Source of the DNA: Comamonas denitrificans | GTDB lineage: Bacteria > Pseudomonadota > Gammaproteobacteria > Burkholderiales > Burkholderiaceae_C | DNA: 64,000 nucleotides | NCBI RefSeq assembly: GCF_017368815.1 | Contig: NZ_JAFNME010000004.1 | Coordinates: forward strand, 95,429 to 159,428 | Direction: 5' to 3' | In this document: one piece after another, positions 9,225-18,345 of the stretch | Layout of the letters: every line of letters begins with the position of its first letter | Position numbering within the stretch: the first letter of the stretch is position 1 | Position numbers and translations under genes: made by a program | Notes under the pieces: generated by a model | What the model was told of the DNA's origin: nothing | The model's database searches: none | The model's input: the letters and a program-made list of their open reading frames with translations, nothing else

Positions 9225-10544
9225 GTGGCTACTAGCGCAGCTCAAATGGCAAAAACCGACAAATTTGGCGACTTGCGCCGTCGTCTGGTTTTTCTGTTGC
9301 TCGCGTTGGTCGTGTACCGCATCGGGGCGCATATCCCGGTGCCGGGCATTGATCCAGTGCAACTGCAGCAGCTGTTCAATGGCCAGCAGGGCATTCTCAA
9401 TTTGTTCAATATGTTCTCGGGTGGAGCGCTGGAGCGCTTCACAGTCTTCGCATTGGGGATCATGCCGTACATTTCGGCATCGATCATCATGCAGCTCATG
9501 ACCTACGTCGTGCCGATGTTTGAGCAAATGAAGAAAGAAGGAGAGGCTGGGCGCCGCAAGATCACCCAGTACACCCGCTATGGCACTTTGGGCCTGGCGC
9601 TCTTTCAATCGTTGGGGATTGCTGTTGCTTTGGAGAGCCAGGCAGGGTTGGTACTTTCTCCAGGGTTTGGTTTCCGTATGACGGCAGTGGTCAGTTTGAC
9701 CGCTGGAACCATGTTTCTAATGTGGTTGGGCGAGCAGATCACCGAGCGTGGTTTGGGTAACGGTATTTCCATTTTGATCTTTGCTGGTATTGCCGCAGGC
9801 TTGCCTAGCTCGATCGGTGGTTTGCTGGAGCTGGTTCGCACGGGCGCAATGGGTATTCCTGCTGCTATCTTTATTGTTCTTGTAGTGGCAGCGGTAACGT
9901 ACTTCGTTGTGTTTGTCGAACGAGGACAACGCAAGATACTGGTGAATTACGCACGTCGCCAAGTTGGTAATAAGGTGTATGGTGGGCAGTCTTCGCACTT
10001 GCCGTTGAAACTGAACATGGCCGGGGTCATCCCTCCCATTTTTGCTTCATCCATCATCTTGCTGCCGGCCACCGCGGTAAACTGGTTCAGTGGTTCCGGT
10101 GAAAGTTGGTTCTCGCGCACGCTAAAGGATATTGCAAGTACGCTGACCCCTGGTCAGCCGATTTATGTGATGCTCTACGCTGGCGCAATCATCTTTTTCT
10201 GTTTCTTCTACACGGCACTCGTATTCAATAGCCGCGAGACAGCCGATAATCTGAAGAAGAGTGGTGCCTTCATTCCCGGGATTCGTCCTGGGGACAACAC
10301 CGCTCGCCACATCGACAAAATCTTGGTGCGTTTGACACTGGCTGGTGCGGTTTACATCACCTTTGTGTGTTTGCTGCCGGAATTTTTGATCCTCAAGTAC
10401 AACGTCCCGTTCTACTTTGGGGGCACATCGCTACTGATCATTGTGGTTGTAACGATGGATTTCATGGCGCAGGTACAAAACTACATGATGAGCCAGCAGT
10501 ACGAATCCCTGCTTAAAAAGGCCAACTTTAAAACGGCCCTTTAA
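9225..10544 (+). CDS. secY: Protein translocase channel subunit SecY
   Basis: Channel-forming subunit of the Sec translocon in the inner membrane. 439 residues and ten predicted membrane helices. It uses a GTG start (9225) with AAAGAAGG upstream; an in-frame ATG at 9246 would remove the conserved [10 protein letters not shown]. Recognisable blocks include [12 protein letters not shown] near residue 27, [18 protein letters not shown] and the cytoplasmic loop [19 protein letters not shown]. It sits in the spc operon as usual. Confidence 0.98.
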   Translation: MATSAAQMAKTDKFGDLRRRLVFLLLALVVYRIGAHIPVPGIDPVQLQQLFNGQQGILNLFNMFSGGALERFTVFALGIMPYISASIIMQLMTYVVPMFEQMKKEGEAGRRKITQYTRYGTLGLALFQSLGIAVALESQAGLVLSPGFGFRMTAVVSLTAGTMFLMWLGEQITERGLGNGISILIFAGIAAGLPSSIGGLLELVRTGAMGIPAAIFIVLVVAAVTYFVVFVERGQRKILVNYARRQVGNKVYGGQSSHLPLKLNMAGVIPPIFASSIILLPATAVNWFSGSGESWFSRTLKDIASTLTPGQPIYVMLYAGAIIFFCFFYTALVFNSRETADNLKKSGAFIPGIRPGDNTARHIDKILVRLTLAGAVYITFVCLLPEFLILKYNVPFYFGGTSLLIIVVVTMDFMAQVQNYMMSQQYESLLKKANFKTAL

Positions 10545-10553
10545 GAGAAAGTG

Positions 10554-10581
10554 CGCTCTTGCATCTTCGGGTGCAAGAGCG
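10554..10581 (+). other. Stable cUUCGg-capped hairpin between secY and rpmJ
   Basis: CGCTCTTGCA (10554-10563) pairs perfectly with TGCAAGAGCG (10572-10581). The intervening TCTTCGGG closes as a C-UUCG-G tetraloop with one wobble. No T-run follows, so it is not a classical terminator; it may be a processing or attenuation structure. A consensus TTGACA occurs at 10601-10606, but without a convincing -10. Confidence 0.65.
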
Positions 10582-10679
10582 ATGAACAGATAAGTAAGAG
10601 TTGACACGGCTTGAAGCGGTGCACAGTAAGTAAACCCGCTAAAAGTGCAGTGCCGGATGGAAAGTTTTAGGAGAAAGAA

Positions 10680-10793
10680 ATGAAAGTTTCGGCTTCGGTC
10701 AAAAAAATCTGCCGTAACTGCAAAATCATTCGCCGCCACGGTGTGGTGCGTGTGATTTGCACGGATCAGCGCCATAAGCAGCGCCAAGGTTGA
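10680..10793 (+). CDS. rpmJ: 50S ribosomal protein L36
   Basis: 37-residue protein, [20 protein letters not shown] and then [17 protein letters not shown], preceded by TAGGAGAAAGAA. The zinc ribbon ligands CxxC, a third Cys and His are all present, so this is the zinc-binding form. In many relatives infA lies between secY and rpmJ; here the 135-base gap has no room for it. Confidence 0.96.
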   Translation: MKVSASVKKICRNCKIIRRHGVVRVICTDQRHKQRQG

Positions 10794-10815
10794 TTAAAGG
10801 TATCAGAGGACATAT

Positions 10816-11181
10816 ATGGCTCGTATAGCTGGCATTAATATTCCGCCGCACAAGCATGCTGAGATCGGCCTGACTGCTATTTATGGCATCGGTCGCCCTA
10901 CAGCCCGCAAAATTTGCGAAGCGTGTGGCATTGATTACTCGAAAAAAGTCAAGGAATTGACCGATGCGGATCTGGAAAAGATCCGTGATCAGCTCAATGG
11001 CATGACTTTGGAAGGCGATCTGCGTCGTGAAACCACCATGAACATCAAGCGTTTGATGGACATTGGTTGCTACCGTGGTTTCCGTCATCGTCGCGGTCTG
11101 CCGATGCGCGGTCAGCGCACTCGTACCAATGCACGTACCCGCAAGGGCCCGCGCAAAGGCGCCGTGACCCTGAAGAAATAA
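10816..11181 (+). CDS. rpsM: 30S ribosomal protein S13
   Basis: 30S head protein contacting the P-site tRNA and the 50S. 121 residues, [20 protein letters not shown] at the start, with [19 protein letters not shown] near the C-terminus. First gene of the alpha-operon portion; AGAGGA lies upstream. Confidence 0.98.
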   Translation: MARIAGINIPPHKHAEIGLTAIYGIGRPTARKICEACGIDYSKKVKELTDADLEKIRDQLNGMTLEGDLRRETTMNIKRLMDIGCYRGFRHRRGLPMRGQRTRTNARTRKGPRKGAVTLKK

Positions 11182-11200
11182 GAATTGAGAGTTACTGACT

Positions 11201-11602
11201 ATGGCTAAAGCTCCCAATAACGCAGCAGCACGTGTTCGCAAAAAAGTTCGCAAGAACATTGCCGATGGCATTGCACACGTTCATGCTTCGTTTAACAACA
11301 CCATCATTACCATCACCGACCGTCAAGGTAACGCTTTGTCGTGGGCCTCTTCGGGCGGTCAAGGCTTCAAGGGTTCGCGTAAATCCACACCGTTTGCTGC
11401 CCAGGTAGCTTCCGAAGTGGCTGGCCGTGCCGCCATGGAGCAAGGTATCAAGAATCTGGAAGTGGAAATCAAAGGTCCCGGCCCTGGCCGTGAATCTTCG
11501 GTTCGTGCTCTGGGTGCTCTGGGGATTCGCATTACGTCGATCGCTGACGTAACACCCGTTCCTCACAACGGTTGCCGCCCTCAAAAGCGTCGTCGTATTT
11601 AA
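11201..11602 (+). CDS. rpsK: 30S ribosomal protein S11
   Basis: Platform protein binding near the 3' end of 16S rRNA. 133 residues with [20 protein letters not shown] and the C-terminal [18 protein letters not shown], both highly conserved. Confidence 0.98.
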   Translation: MAKAPNNAAARVRKKVRKNIADGIAHVHASFNNTIITITDRQGNALSWASSGGQGFKGSRKSTPFAAQVASEVAGRAAMEQGIKNLEVEIKGPGPGRESSVRALGALGIRITSIADVTPVPHNGCRPQKRRRI

Positions 11603-11618
11603 TTTTTGTAAGCCCACC

Positions 11619-11649
11619 GCCGCCCCGTTTGCTTTGCAGCGTGGGCGGC
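11619..11649 (+). other. Hairpin between rpsK and rpsD
   Basis: GCCGCCC (11619-11625) pairs with GGGCGGC (11643-11649) around a 17-nt loop in an 88-base gap. It is not followed by a T-run and is one of a series of hairpins in the gaps of this operon. Confidence 0.5.
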
Positions 11650-11690
11650 TCCCGCGTTTTCCGCGCGGAAGTTTTGTAAAGGAATAAAAA

Positions 11691-12314
11691 GTGGCACGTT
11701 ATATTGGCCCCAAGGCTAAACTTTCCCGCCGCGAAGGCACCGATCTGTTCTTGAAGAGCGCCCGTCGCTCGATCGCTGATAAAGCCAAGTTTGACACCAA
11801 GCCTGGCCAGCATGGCCGCACTTCGGGTCAGCGCACTTCTGACTACGGTCTGCAATTGCGTGAAAAACAAAAAGTCAAGCGCATGTACGGTGTGCTGGAA
11901 AAGCAGTTCCGTCGCTACTTTGAGGAAGCCGATCGTCGCCGTGGCAACACCGGTGCCAACTTGCTCGGTTTGCTGGAAACCCGTTTGGACAACGTGGTGT
12001 ACCGCATGGGCTTTGGCTCTACCCGCGCAGAAGCACGTCAGATGGTTTCGCACAAAGCGATTACCGTGAACGGTCAGTGCGTAAATATTCCTTCGTACTT
12101 GGTGAAAAGCGGTGACGTGATTGCCGTGCGTGAAAAATCCAAAAAGCAAGCCCGCATTGTTGAGGCTTTGCAATTGGCTGCGCAAGTGGGCTTCCCCGCT
12201 TGGGTTGAAGTGAGCCAGGATAAGGTTGAGGGCACTTTCAAGCAAGTGCCTGATCGCGATCAGTTTGGTGCCGATATCAACGAATCGCTGATTGTTGAGT
12301 TGTACTCGCGTTAA
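11691..12314 (+). CDS. rpsD: 30S ribosomal protein S4
   Basis: Primary 16S-binding protein; in E. coli it also represses the alpha operon. 207 residues with a GTG start preceded by AAAGGAATAAAAA. The S4 RNA-binding domain is visible at about residues 97-155 ([20 protein letters not shown] and [20 protein letters not shown]). Confidence 0.98.
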   Translation: MARYIGPKAKLSRREGTDLFLKSARRSIADKAKFDTKPGQHGRTSGQRTSDYGLQLREKQKVKRMYGVLEKQFRRYFEEADRRRGNTGANLLGLLETRLDNVVYRMGFGSTRAEARQMVSHKAITVNGQCVNIPSYLVKSGDVIAVREKSKKQARIVEALQLAAQVGFPAWVEVSQDKVEGTFKQVPDRDQFGADINESLIVELYSR

Positions 12315-12345
12315 TTAGCGGGTTGATTCTTCGCCTAATCCTGTT

Positions 12346-12372
12346 CCCAGGCCGCAGTGGTTGCGGCCTGGG
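12346..12372 (+). other. Perfect 10-bp hairpin between rpsD and rpoA
   Basis: CCCAGGCCGC-AGTGGTT-GCGGCCTGGG with no following T-run, about 55 bases before the rpoA start. It may modulate read-through or mRNA processing between rpsD and rpoA. Confidence 0.6.
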
Positions 12373-12427
12373 CGCTTCACCAGCCTTACCGGTGTAACGA
12401 GCCGGGGGTATTGAGAGGAAGTTTTGC

Positions 12428-13432
12428 ATGCAAACAAATCTGCTGAAACCCAAGACGATCAATGTTGAGCAGCTGGCTGCCAACCGTGCCAAAGTCACGT
12501 TGGAGCCTTTCGAGCGTGGTTATGGCCACACTCTGGGCAATGCTTTGCGCCGTGTGCTCCTGTCGTCCATGGTGGGTTATGCGGCAACGGAAGTGACCAT
12601 TGCTGGCGTGTTGCATGAATACTCGTCCATCGATGGGGTGCAAGAAGATGTGGTGAACATTCTTTTGAACCTCAAGGGCGTGGTGTTTAAGCTGCAAGGC
12701 CGCGATGAAGTGACTTTGAGCCTGCGCAAAGAGGGCGATGGCATCGTGACTGCGCGTGATATTCAAACACCGCACGACGTTGAAATCATCAACCCGGATC
12801 ACGTTATCGCCACGCTGTCGCACGGTGCCAAGCTGGACATGCAAATCAAGGTCGAAACAGGCCGTGGTTATGTGCCTGGCAACATGCGCCGCTTTGGTGA
12901 CGAGCCGAACAAGTCGATTGGCCGCATTGTGCTGGATGCTTCGTTCTCGCCGGTGCGCCGCGTCAGCTACGCCGTCGAGAGTGCCCGCGTTGAGCAGCGT
13001 ACCGATCTGGATAAATTGGTTCTGGAAATCGAAACCAATGGTGCCATCAACGCTGAAGATGCGGTGCGTGCTTCGGCCAAAATTTTGGTGGAGCAACTGG
13101 CGGTGTTTGCCCAGCTGGATGGTGATTTTGCCGATACCGGCATGTTGCTCCAGGCTGGCAGCAGCAGCCGCGCCAGCGCCCAGACGTTTGATCCGATTCT
13201 GCTGCGTCCGGTCGATGAGCTGGAGCTGACGGTGCGCTCGGCCAACTGCCTGAAAGCGGAAAACATCTACTACATCGGTGATCTGATTCAGCGCACCGAA
13301 AACGAGCTGCTCAAGACCCCGAACCTGGGTCGTAAGTCGCTCAACGAAATCAAAGAAGTTCTGGCTTCGCGTGGCTTGACGCTGGGCATGAAGCTGGAAA
13401 ACTGGCCACCGGCTGGTTTGGAAAAACGCTAA
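12428..13432 (+). CDS. rpoA: RNA polymerase alpha subunit
   Basis: The alpha dimer nucleates RNA polymerase assembly; its C-terminal domain contacts UP elements and activators. 334 residues. The N-terminal domain shows [20 protein letters not shown] near residue 27; the C-terminal domain ends with [29 protein letters not shown] lies upstream of the ATG. Confidence 0.98.
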   Translation: MQTNLLKPKTINVEQLAANRAKVTLEPFERGYGHTLGNALRRVLLSSMVGYAATEVTIAGVLHEYSSIDGVQEDVVNILLNLKGVVFKLQGRDEVTLSLRKEGDGIVTARDIQTPHDVEIINPDHVIATLSHGAKLDMQIKVETGRGYVPGNMRRFGDEPNKSIGRIVLDASFSPVRRVSYAVESARVEQRTDLDKLVLEIETNGAINAEDAVRASAKILVEQLAVFAQLDGDFADTGMLLQAGSSSRASAQTFDPILLRPVDELELTVRSANCLKAENIYYIGDLIQRTENELLKTPNLGRKSLNEIKEVLASRGLTLGMKLENWPPAGLEKR

Positions 13433-13467
13433 AAAAGCATTGATCCAGTTTTTTTGATTAAAATGCG

Positions 13468-13505
13468 CGGTTTCCCTGGGCTGTAAGCCCTTGGAAACCG
13501 TTTTT
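13468..13505 (+). terminator. Terminator-like hairpin between rpoA and rplQ
   Basis: Nested stem: outer CGGTTTCC/GGAAACCG (8 bp) and inner GGGCT/AGCCC, directly followed by TTTTT. It looks like an intrinsic terminator inside an operon, so rplQ may be expressed by partial read-through or from its own start. A TAAAAT at 13459-13464 could be a -10, but no matching -35 is seen. Confidence 0.65.
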
Positions 13506-13569
13506 ACCCTGTGCACCGGGCAGTACCTGATACGGCTTGCCCGATTGAACGAATGAAAAGGAAAGCACT

Positions 13570-13959
13570 ATGCGTCACGGCAACGGCCTGCGTAAATTGA
13601 ACCGCACTTCTGCACACCGCAAAGCGATGCTGCAAAACATGATGAACTCGCTCATTGAGCACGAAGCCATCAAAACCACTGTTCCTAAAGCCAAAGAGCT
13701 GCGCCGCGTGATCGAGCCCATGATCACTTTGGCCAAGGTGGACACCGTCGCCAATCGCCGTTTGGCATTTGACCGCCTGCGTGACCGCGACAGCGTCACC
13801 AAGCTGTTCAACGTGCTGGGCCCCCGCAACGCCCAGCGTCCTGGTGGTTACACGCGCATCTTGAAAATGGGCTTCCGCGTGGGTGACAACGCCCCGATGG
13901 CCTATGTTGAGCTGGTCGAGCAAGCCCCTGAAGCGGCTGCCGAGCAAGCTGCTGAATAA
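13570..13959 (+). CDS. rplQ: 50S ribosomal protein L17
   Basis: L17 lies near the exit tunnel of the 50S. 129 residues beginning [20 protein letters not shown], with AAAAGGAAAG upstream. It ends with an Ala/Glu-rich tail (EAAAEQAAE). It is separated from rpoA by a terminator-like hairpin and followed after 21 bases by a tRNA. Confidence 0.98.
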   Translation: MRHGNGLRKLNRTSAHRKAMLQNMMNSLIEHEAIKTTVPKAKELRRVIEPMITLAKVDTVANRRLAFDRLRDRDSVTKLFNVLGPRNAQRPGGYTRILKMGFRVGDNAPMAYVELVEQAPEAAAEQAAE

Positions 13960-13980
13960 TAGAGTACAATGAACGCTTAT

Positions 13981-14057
<77 letters not shown>

Positions 14058-14060
14058 AAT

Positions 14061-14096
14061 AAAAAAACCTGTGCAGTTGCTGCACAGGTTTTTTTT
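14061..14096 (+). terminator. Strong terminator after the ribosomal operon and tRNA
   Basis: AAAAACCTGTGCAG-TTG-CTGCACAGGTTTTT followed by further T residues. It begins four bases after the tRNA CCA end and can work in both directions. Confidence 0.92.
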
Positions 14097-14361
14097 CGTC
14101 CAAGTTTTCTCTGGTGCCTGGTGGCCCAAGCTGGGTCAGGCTGGCAGCAGCGGCGATGCTTTTAAAAACATAGCTTTTACCGCTTTACCTGATTGATTAT
14201 TTGATCAAAATACTTATTTTTTATTGCTAGACAAGCGTAACAAGCTCTTTTTTAACCTCTTATATACATATTTGTTTATATAAGAAGCATTAAATAATAT
14301 TTTGTATCTATAAAGAAGTCTTCTACAGTGGCGGCCTGCGTTCTATCGCTTGAGCACCACC
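14097..14361 (+). promoter_or_regulatory. AT-rich control region upstream of cysI
   Basis: The gap is strikingly AT-rich compared with its surroundings, especially 14160-14325. It holds an inverted repeat CTTATATA-N10-TATATAAG at 14259-14284 and a degenerate copy of the dispersed repeat near 14165. The position and composition suit binding sites for a LysR-type activator of sulfate assimilation, such as CysB, but no site is proven and no -35/-10 pair stands out. Confidence 0.45.
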
Positions 14362-16146
14362 ATGTACCAATACACAGAATTTGACCGTCAATTTGTAAAA
14401 CTTCGCGCCGAGCAGTTTCGGGACCAGTTGGAGCGCTGGGAGCGTGGCGAGCTGACCGATGAGCAGCTGCTGCCGTTGCGCCTGCAAAACGGCTGGTACA
14501 TCCAGCGCTACGCGCCCATGGCCCGCATTGCGGTGCCTTATGGCGAAATCAGCAGCACCCAGCTGCGCATGCTGGCCCGCATTGCGCGGGAGTACGACCA
14601 GCCCGATCCGGTGCTGTTGGCCCAGGCTCAGGCTACGCAGGATGCGCTGCAGGCCTCCCAGCCTGGGGCGACCCTGCCGGCCCCGCCGTTGCGCTATGGC
14701 TATGGTCACTTCACGACGCGCACCAATTGCCAGTTCAACTGGATTCCTTTGAGCAAGGCGGCCGAGGTGATGGAGTTGCTGGCCAGCGTGTCGATGCACG
14801 GCATCCAGACCAGCGGCAACGACATTCGCAACATCAACGCCGATGCCTGGGAGGGGGTGGCCCAAGACAGCGTGGTCGATTGCCGCCCGTTTGCCGAGAT
14901 CACCCGACAATGGAGCTCGCTGCACCCCGAGTTTTCTTATCTGCCGCGCAAATTCAAAATTTCCTACAACGGTGCGGTGGAAGACCGGGCCGCCACGGGC
15001 TGGTACGACATTGGTCTGCTGGGCGTGAAAAATGCCCAGGGGGAGGTGGGCTTTACCGTCAAAGTGGGCGGTGGCATGGGGCGCACCCCGGTGATTGGCA
15101 CGGTGGTGCGCGAGTTTTTGCCGTGGAACCAGGTGCTCAATTACATCGAAGCCATCATCCGGGTGTACAACGCCTACGGTCGGCGCGATAACAAGTGGAA
15201 GGCCCGCATCAAAATTTTGGTCAAGTCCGAAGGGCAGGCCTTTATTGATGCCGTCGAAAAAGAATTTAACGCGATTGTTGAGCTGGACGGTGCCCCGCAC
15301 ACCATCACCCAGGCGGAGCTGGACCGCGTGAGCGCCTTTTTTGTCGTGCCGCCGTTGAAGCCGGCCAACCGCCCTGCGCAGACCGACACCAGCGCGCCGC
15401 TGTACCAGCGCTGGCTGGAGCACAACGTGCGCGGCCACAAGCTGCCGGGGATGAAAACCGTCACCTTGTCGTTCAAGCGCCCCGGTTTTGCGCCGGGGGA
15501 TGCCGATGCGGACACCATGGAGGCGCTGGCGCACATGGCCGAGCTGTTCAGCGCGGGCGAGGCGCGGCTGACGCACGAGCAAAACGTGATGCTGCCCTGG
15601 GTGTTTGAGAGTGATTTGCCGGCCGTTTATGAAGTGGCGCACGCACTGGGCCTGGCCACGCCCAATATCAATTTGCTCACTGACGTGATTGCCTGCCCCG
15701 GTGGGGATTTTTGCTCGCTGGCCAATGCGCGCACCTTGCACATTGCCGACCATGTTCTGCTGCGTTACCAGGACGTGAATGAGGTGCTGGACATTGGCCC
15801 AATTGACCTGCACATGAGCGGCTGCATCAACAGCTGCGGCCACCACCACAGCGGCCATATCGGCATCTTGGGCGTGGATAAAGACGGCAAAGAGTGGTAC
15901 CAGGTCACCCTGGGGGGAGCCGACGGCACCACACTGTCCGGCCCGGCGACTGGGGGCAAGGTGGTGGGCCCGGCGTTCTGTGCGGCAGAAATTCCGGACG
16001 TTCTGGAAGCCCTGCTGCGCACCTACCGCGCGCTGCGCCAGCCCGGCGAATTGTTTATTGATGCGCTGCGCCGCATTGGTCACGATCCATTCAAGGCCGC
16101 TGCCAACGCGGCACGCCATCCGCGCGTCGAAGCGGCGGCGATTTAA
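14362..16146 (+). CDS. cysI: Sulfite reductase hemoprotein (NirA/CysI type)
   Basis: Six-electron reduction of sulfite to sulfide using siroheme and a 4Fe-4S cluster. The ATG at 14362 gives 594 residues; a TTG at 14350 is possible. Cluster ligands are visible as Cys-x5-Cys (ACPGGDFCSLAN, about residue 450) and Cys-x3-Cys (SGCINSCGHHHSGH, about residue 490). Substrate-side Arg/Lys residues lie around YGHFTTRTNCQFNWI. No flavoprotein CysJ gene is adjacent, so the electron donor is unknown, perhaps ferredoxin. First gene of the sulfate-reduction cluster. Confidence 0.93.
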   Translation: MYQYTEFDRQFVKLRAEQFRDQLERWERGELTDEQLLPLRLQNGWYIQRYAPMARIAVPYGEISSTQLRMLARIAREYDQPDPVLLAQAQATQDALQASQPGATLPAPPLRYGYGHFTTRTNCQFNWIPLSKAAEVMELLASVSMHGIQTSGNDIRNINADAWEGVAQDSVVDCRPFAEITRQWSSLHPEFSYLPRKFKISYNGAVEDRAATGWYDIGLLGVKNAQGEVGFTVKVGGGMGRTPVIGTVVREFLPWNQVLNYIEAIIRVYNAYGRRDNKWKARIKILVKSEGQAFIDAVEKEFNAIVELDGAPHTITQAELDRVSAFFVVPPLKPANRPAQTDTSAPLYQRWLEHNVRGHKLPGMKTVTLSFKRPGFAPGDADADTMEALAHMAELFSAGEARLTHEQNVMLPWVFESDLPAVYEVAHALGLATPNINLLTDVIACPGGDFCSLANARTLHIADHVLLRYQDVNEVLDIGPIDLHMSGCINSCGHHHSGHIGILGVDKDGKEWYQVTLGGADGTTLSGPATGGKVVGPAFCAAEIPDVLEALLRTYRALRQPGELFIDALRRIGHDPFKAAANAARHPRVEAAAI

Positions 16147-16171
16147 GGTGGGGAATGCAGGAGTAAATGCT

Positions 16172-16582
16172 ATGAAAATTATTGCTAATAGCGCTGGTAT
16201 AGAAAGCGTAAAAACCGAAAAATCCTTAGAAATTGCGAACGATGCCGATGTGGCCGAGCTGGTCGCCAGCGGTGCTTTGCAGGGCATCGCGCAAGTGGTG
16301 CTGCACTTTCCGAAATTTACCGATGGCCGCGCCTACACCCAGGCCGTGCTGCTGCGCCGGCGCTACCACTTTCAGGGCGATATCTGCGCCACGGGCGATG
16401 TGCTGATTGACCAATTGGTCCACATGCACCGCAGTGGTTTTACCAGCGCCATCCTGGCCGAAGGGGTGAACGCCGATGCCGCCCAGCGGCAGATTGAGCG
16501 CTTTACCGCGTTCTACCAGGGCGATGTGCTGCAGCAGCGCCCCCTGTTTGCCCGCCAGGCGGCCGAGCTGGAGCTGGCATGA
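16172..16582 (+). CDS. DUF934 family protein of the cys cluster
   Basis: 136-residue cytoplasmic protein of unknown biochemical function (DUF934), habitually found between cysI and cysH in Burkholderiales. I chose the ATG at 16172 with GCAGGAG nine bases upstream. The conserved core is FTDGRAYTQAVLLRRRY and LRRRYHFQGDICATGDVL. The stop overlaps the cysH start by four bases (ATGA), indicating translational coupling. Its first codons fall on a copy-like stretch of the dispersed palindrome (ATTGCTAATAGCGCTGG), which makes the N-terminus AT-rich. Confidence 0.85.
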   Translation: MKIIANSAGIESVKTEKSLEIANDADVAELVASGALQGIAQVVLHFPKFTDGRAYTQAVLLRRRYHFQGDICATGDVLIDQLVHMHRSGFTSAILAEGVNADAAQRQIERFTAFYQGDVLQQRPLFARQAAELELA

Positions 16583-17352
16583 GCGCCGCCCCCGCCCCCG
16601 TCAGCACCCTGCGCAGCGTGGCCCAGCAGGTGGTGCAAACCTCTGCCGTGGCCCTGTTTGCCAAGCCCAGCGCCGACTATGCCGACAAGCTGGCCCAAGC
16701 CCAAGACTGCCTGCGCCAGGCCGCGGCCCTGGGCGCGGTCACCCAGGCCAACAGCCTGGGGGTGGAGGACATGGTCATTACCCACATCGCCCGGCAGTTG
16801 CAGTTGAACCTTCCCGTGTTTGTGCTCAATACGGGCCGCCTGCACACCGAAACCTTGGCCTTGCTGGAGCGCTTGCAAGCGCAAGAGGGGGTGGACGTGA
16901 CCGTGTACCACCCCCAGGCCGAGGCGGTGCGCGATTACATCCGCCAGCATGGCCAAGATGCGCTGTACGACAGCATCGCCCTGCGCAAGCAATGCTGCGA
17001 TCTGCGCAAGATGGAGCCGCTGGCCCGTGCCCTGGCGGGGAAGAAAGGCTGGATTACCGGCCTGCGCCGCGAGCAATCGAGTGCCCGCGCGGCGGTGCCC
17101 TTGGTCGATACCAGCGAGCCGCGCACCAAGTTCAACCCCCTGGCCAACTGGACGCAGGGCGATGTCTGGCACTACGTGGCCGAGCACGGCGTGGACACCA
17201 ACCCCTTGCACGACCAGTTCTACCCCAGCATTGGCTGCGCCCCTTGCACCCGCCCGGTGACGTTGGGCGAAGACTTTCGCGCCGGGCGCTGGTGGTGGGA
17301 AGATGAAAACGCCAAAGAGTGCGGCCTGCATGTGCAGAAAAGCAAGCATTAA
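16579..17352 (+). CDS. cysH: Adenylyl-sulfate (APS) reductase, 4Fe-4S type
   Basis: Reduces APS to sulfite with thioredoxin or glutathione. 257 residues. The PP-loop-related fold is followed by the cluster motif KQCCDLRK (about residue 137) and GCAPCTRP (about residue 221), the CC...CxxC pattern that distinguishes APS reductases from cluster-free PAPS reductases. The catalytic ECGLH is at the C-terminus. This agrees with the cluster containing cysD and cysN but no APS kinase. Confidence 0.94.
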   Translation: MSAAPAPVSTLRSVAQQVVQTSAVALFAKPSADYADKLAQAQDCLRQAAALGAVTQANSLGVEDMVITHIARQLQLNLPVFVLNTGRLHTETLALLERLQAQEGVDVTVYHPQAEAVRDYIRQHGQDALYDSIALRKQCCDLRKMEPLARALAGKKGWITGLRREQSSARAAVPLVDTSEPRTKFNPLANWTQGDVWHYVAEHGVDTNPLHDQFYPSIGCAPCTRPVTLGEDFRAGRWWWEDENAKECGLHVQKSKH

Positions 17353-17355
17353 AGA

Positions 17356-17375
17356 AGATAGCTGCTTACGCTTGC
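17356..17375. repeat. Dispersed palindromic repeat copy between cysH and cysD
   Basis: GATAGCTGCTTACGCTTGCC is an inverted copy of the AAGCGC...AGCTAT repeat within the 60-base gap. Confidence 0.7.
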
Positions 17376-17412
17376 CAGTTCTACGAAATCTCTGTTTTTA
17401 TTAAGAATTATC

Positions 17413-18345
17413 ATGAATGCCCCTGTGAACCATGATGTGCTGACGGCCGTCAGCAACCGCCACCTGGATGCCTTGGAGGAAGAGACCATCTTCATCCTGC
17501 GCGAAGTGGCCGCCGCGTTTGAGCGCCCCGCGCTGCTGTTCTCGGGCGGCAAGGATTCGCTGGTCATGCTCAAGTGCGCGGAAAAAGCCTTTGGTGTGGG
17601 CCGCCTGCCGTTTCCGCTGCTGATGATCGACACCGGCCACAACTTCCCCGAAATGATTGCCTACCGCGACCAACGGGCCCAGGAGCTGGGGGCTGAGCTG
17701 ATTGTGCGCAACGTCGAAGACAGCATGGCCCGGGGCACGGTGCGCCTGGCCCGCCCGGACGAGCCGCGCAACCCGCACCAAGCCGTCACGCTGCTGGAGG
17801 CGATTGACGAATTTCGCTTTGATGCGCTCATCGGTGGGGCGCGGCGCGATGAGGAAAAAGCCCGCGCCAAAGAGCGCATCTTCAGCCACCGCGACAGCTT
17901 TGGCCAATGGCAGCCCAAAGACCAGCGCCCCGAGCTGTGGACGCTGTTCAACACCCGCATCGCGCCGGGCGAGCATTTCCGTGTTTTTCCGATCAGCAAC
18001 TGGACGGAACTGGATGTGTGGCAATACATCGCCCGTGAAAACGTCGGCCTGCCCTCGCTGTACTACGCCCATGAGCGCGAAGTGATTGAGCGCCGGGGCC
18101 TGCTGGTGCCCGTCTCGCCGCTGACCCCGCCCAAAGACGGCGAGCAGGTGCAAACCCGCACGGTGCGCTTTCGCACCCTGGGCGATATCACCTGCACCTG
18201 CCCGGTGGAAAGCAGCGCAGCCACCCCGGCGGACATCGTGCTGGAGACCCTCACCGTGCAGGTGAGCGAGCGCGGGGCCACGCGCATGGATGACAAGACC
18301 AGCGATGCCTCGATGGAAAAGCGCAAAAAAGAAGGCTACTTTTAA
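17413..18345 (+). CDS. cysD: Sulfate adenylyltransferase subunit 2
   Basis: The small subunit of ATP sulfurylase activates sulfate to APS. 310 residues with the PP-loop SGGKDSLVML (about residue 44), DTGHNFPE, and the conserved GGARRDEEKARAKERIFS (about residue 136). It ends 1 base before the cysN ATG, consistent with their heterodimer. Confidence 0.96.
   Translation: MNAPVNHDVLTAVSNRHLDALEEETIFILREVAAAFERPALLFSGGKDSLVMLKCAEKAFGVGRLPFPLLMIDTGHNFPEMIAYRDQRAQELGAELIVRNVEDSMARGTVRLARPDEPRNPHQAVTLLEAIDEFRFDALIGGARRDEEKARAKERIFSHRDSFGQWQPKDQRPELWTLFNTRIAPGEHFRVFPISNWTELDVWQYIARENVGLPSLYYAHEREVIERRGLLVPVSPLTPPKDGEQVQTRTVRFRTLGDITCTCPVESSAATPADIVLETLTVQVSERGATRMDDKTSDASMEKRKKEGYF

Noticed and set aside
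10601..10630. TTGACA as the -35 of a promoter for rpmJ and the alpha operon
   Set aside because: No acceptable -10 is found at 16-18 bases (CAGTAA at best), so it is not listed as a promoter.
13436..13464. Promoter for rplQ using TAAAAT at 13459
   Set aside because: The only -35-like sequences upstream give spacers of 13 or 16 bases with poor matches; left as a remark on the hairpin.
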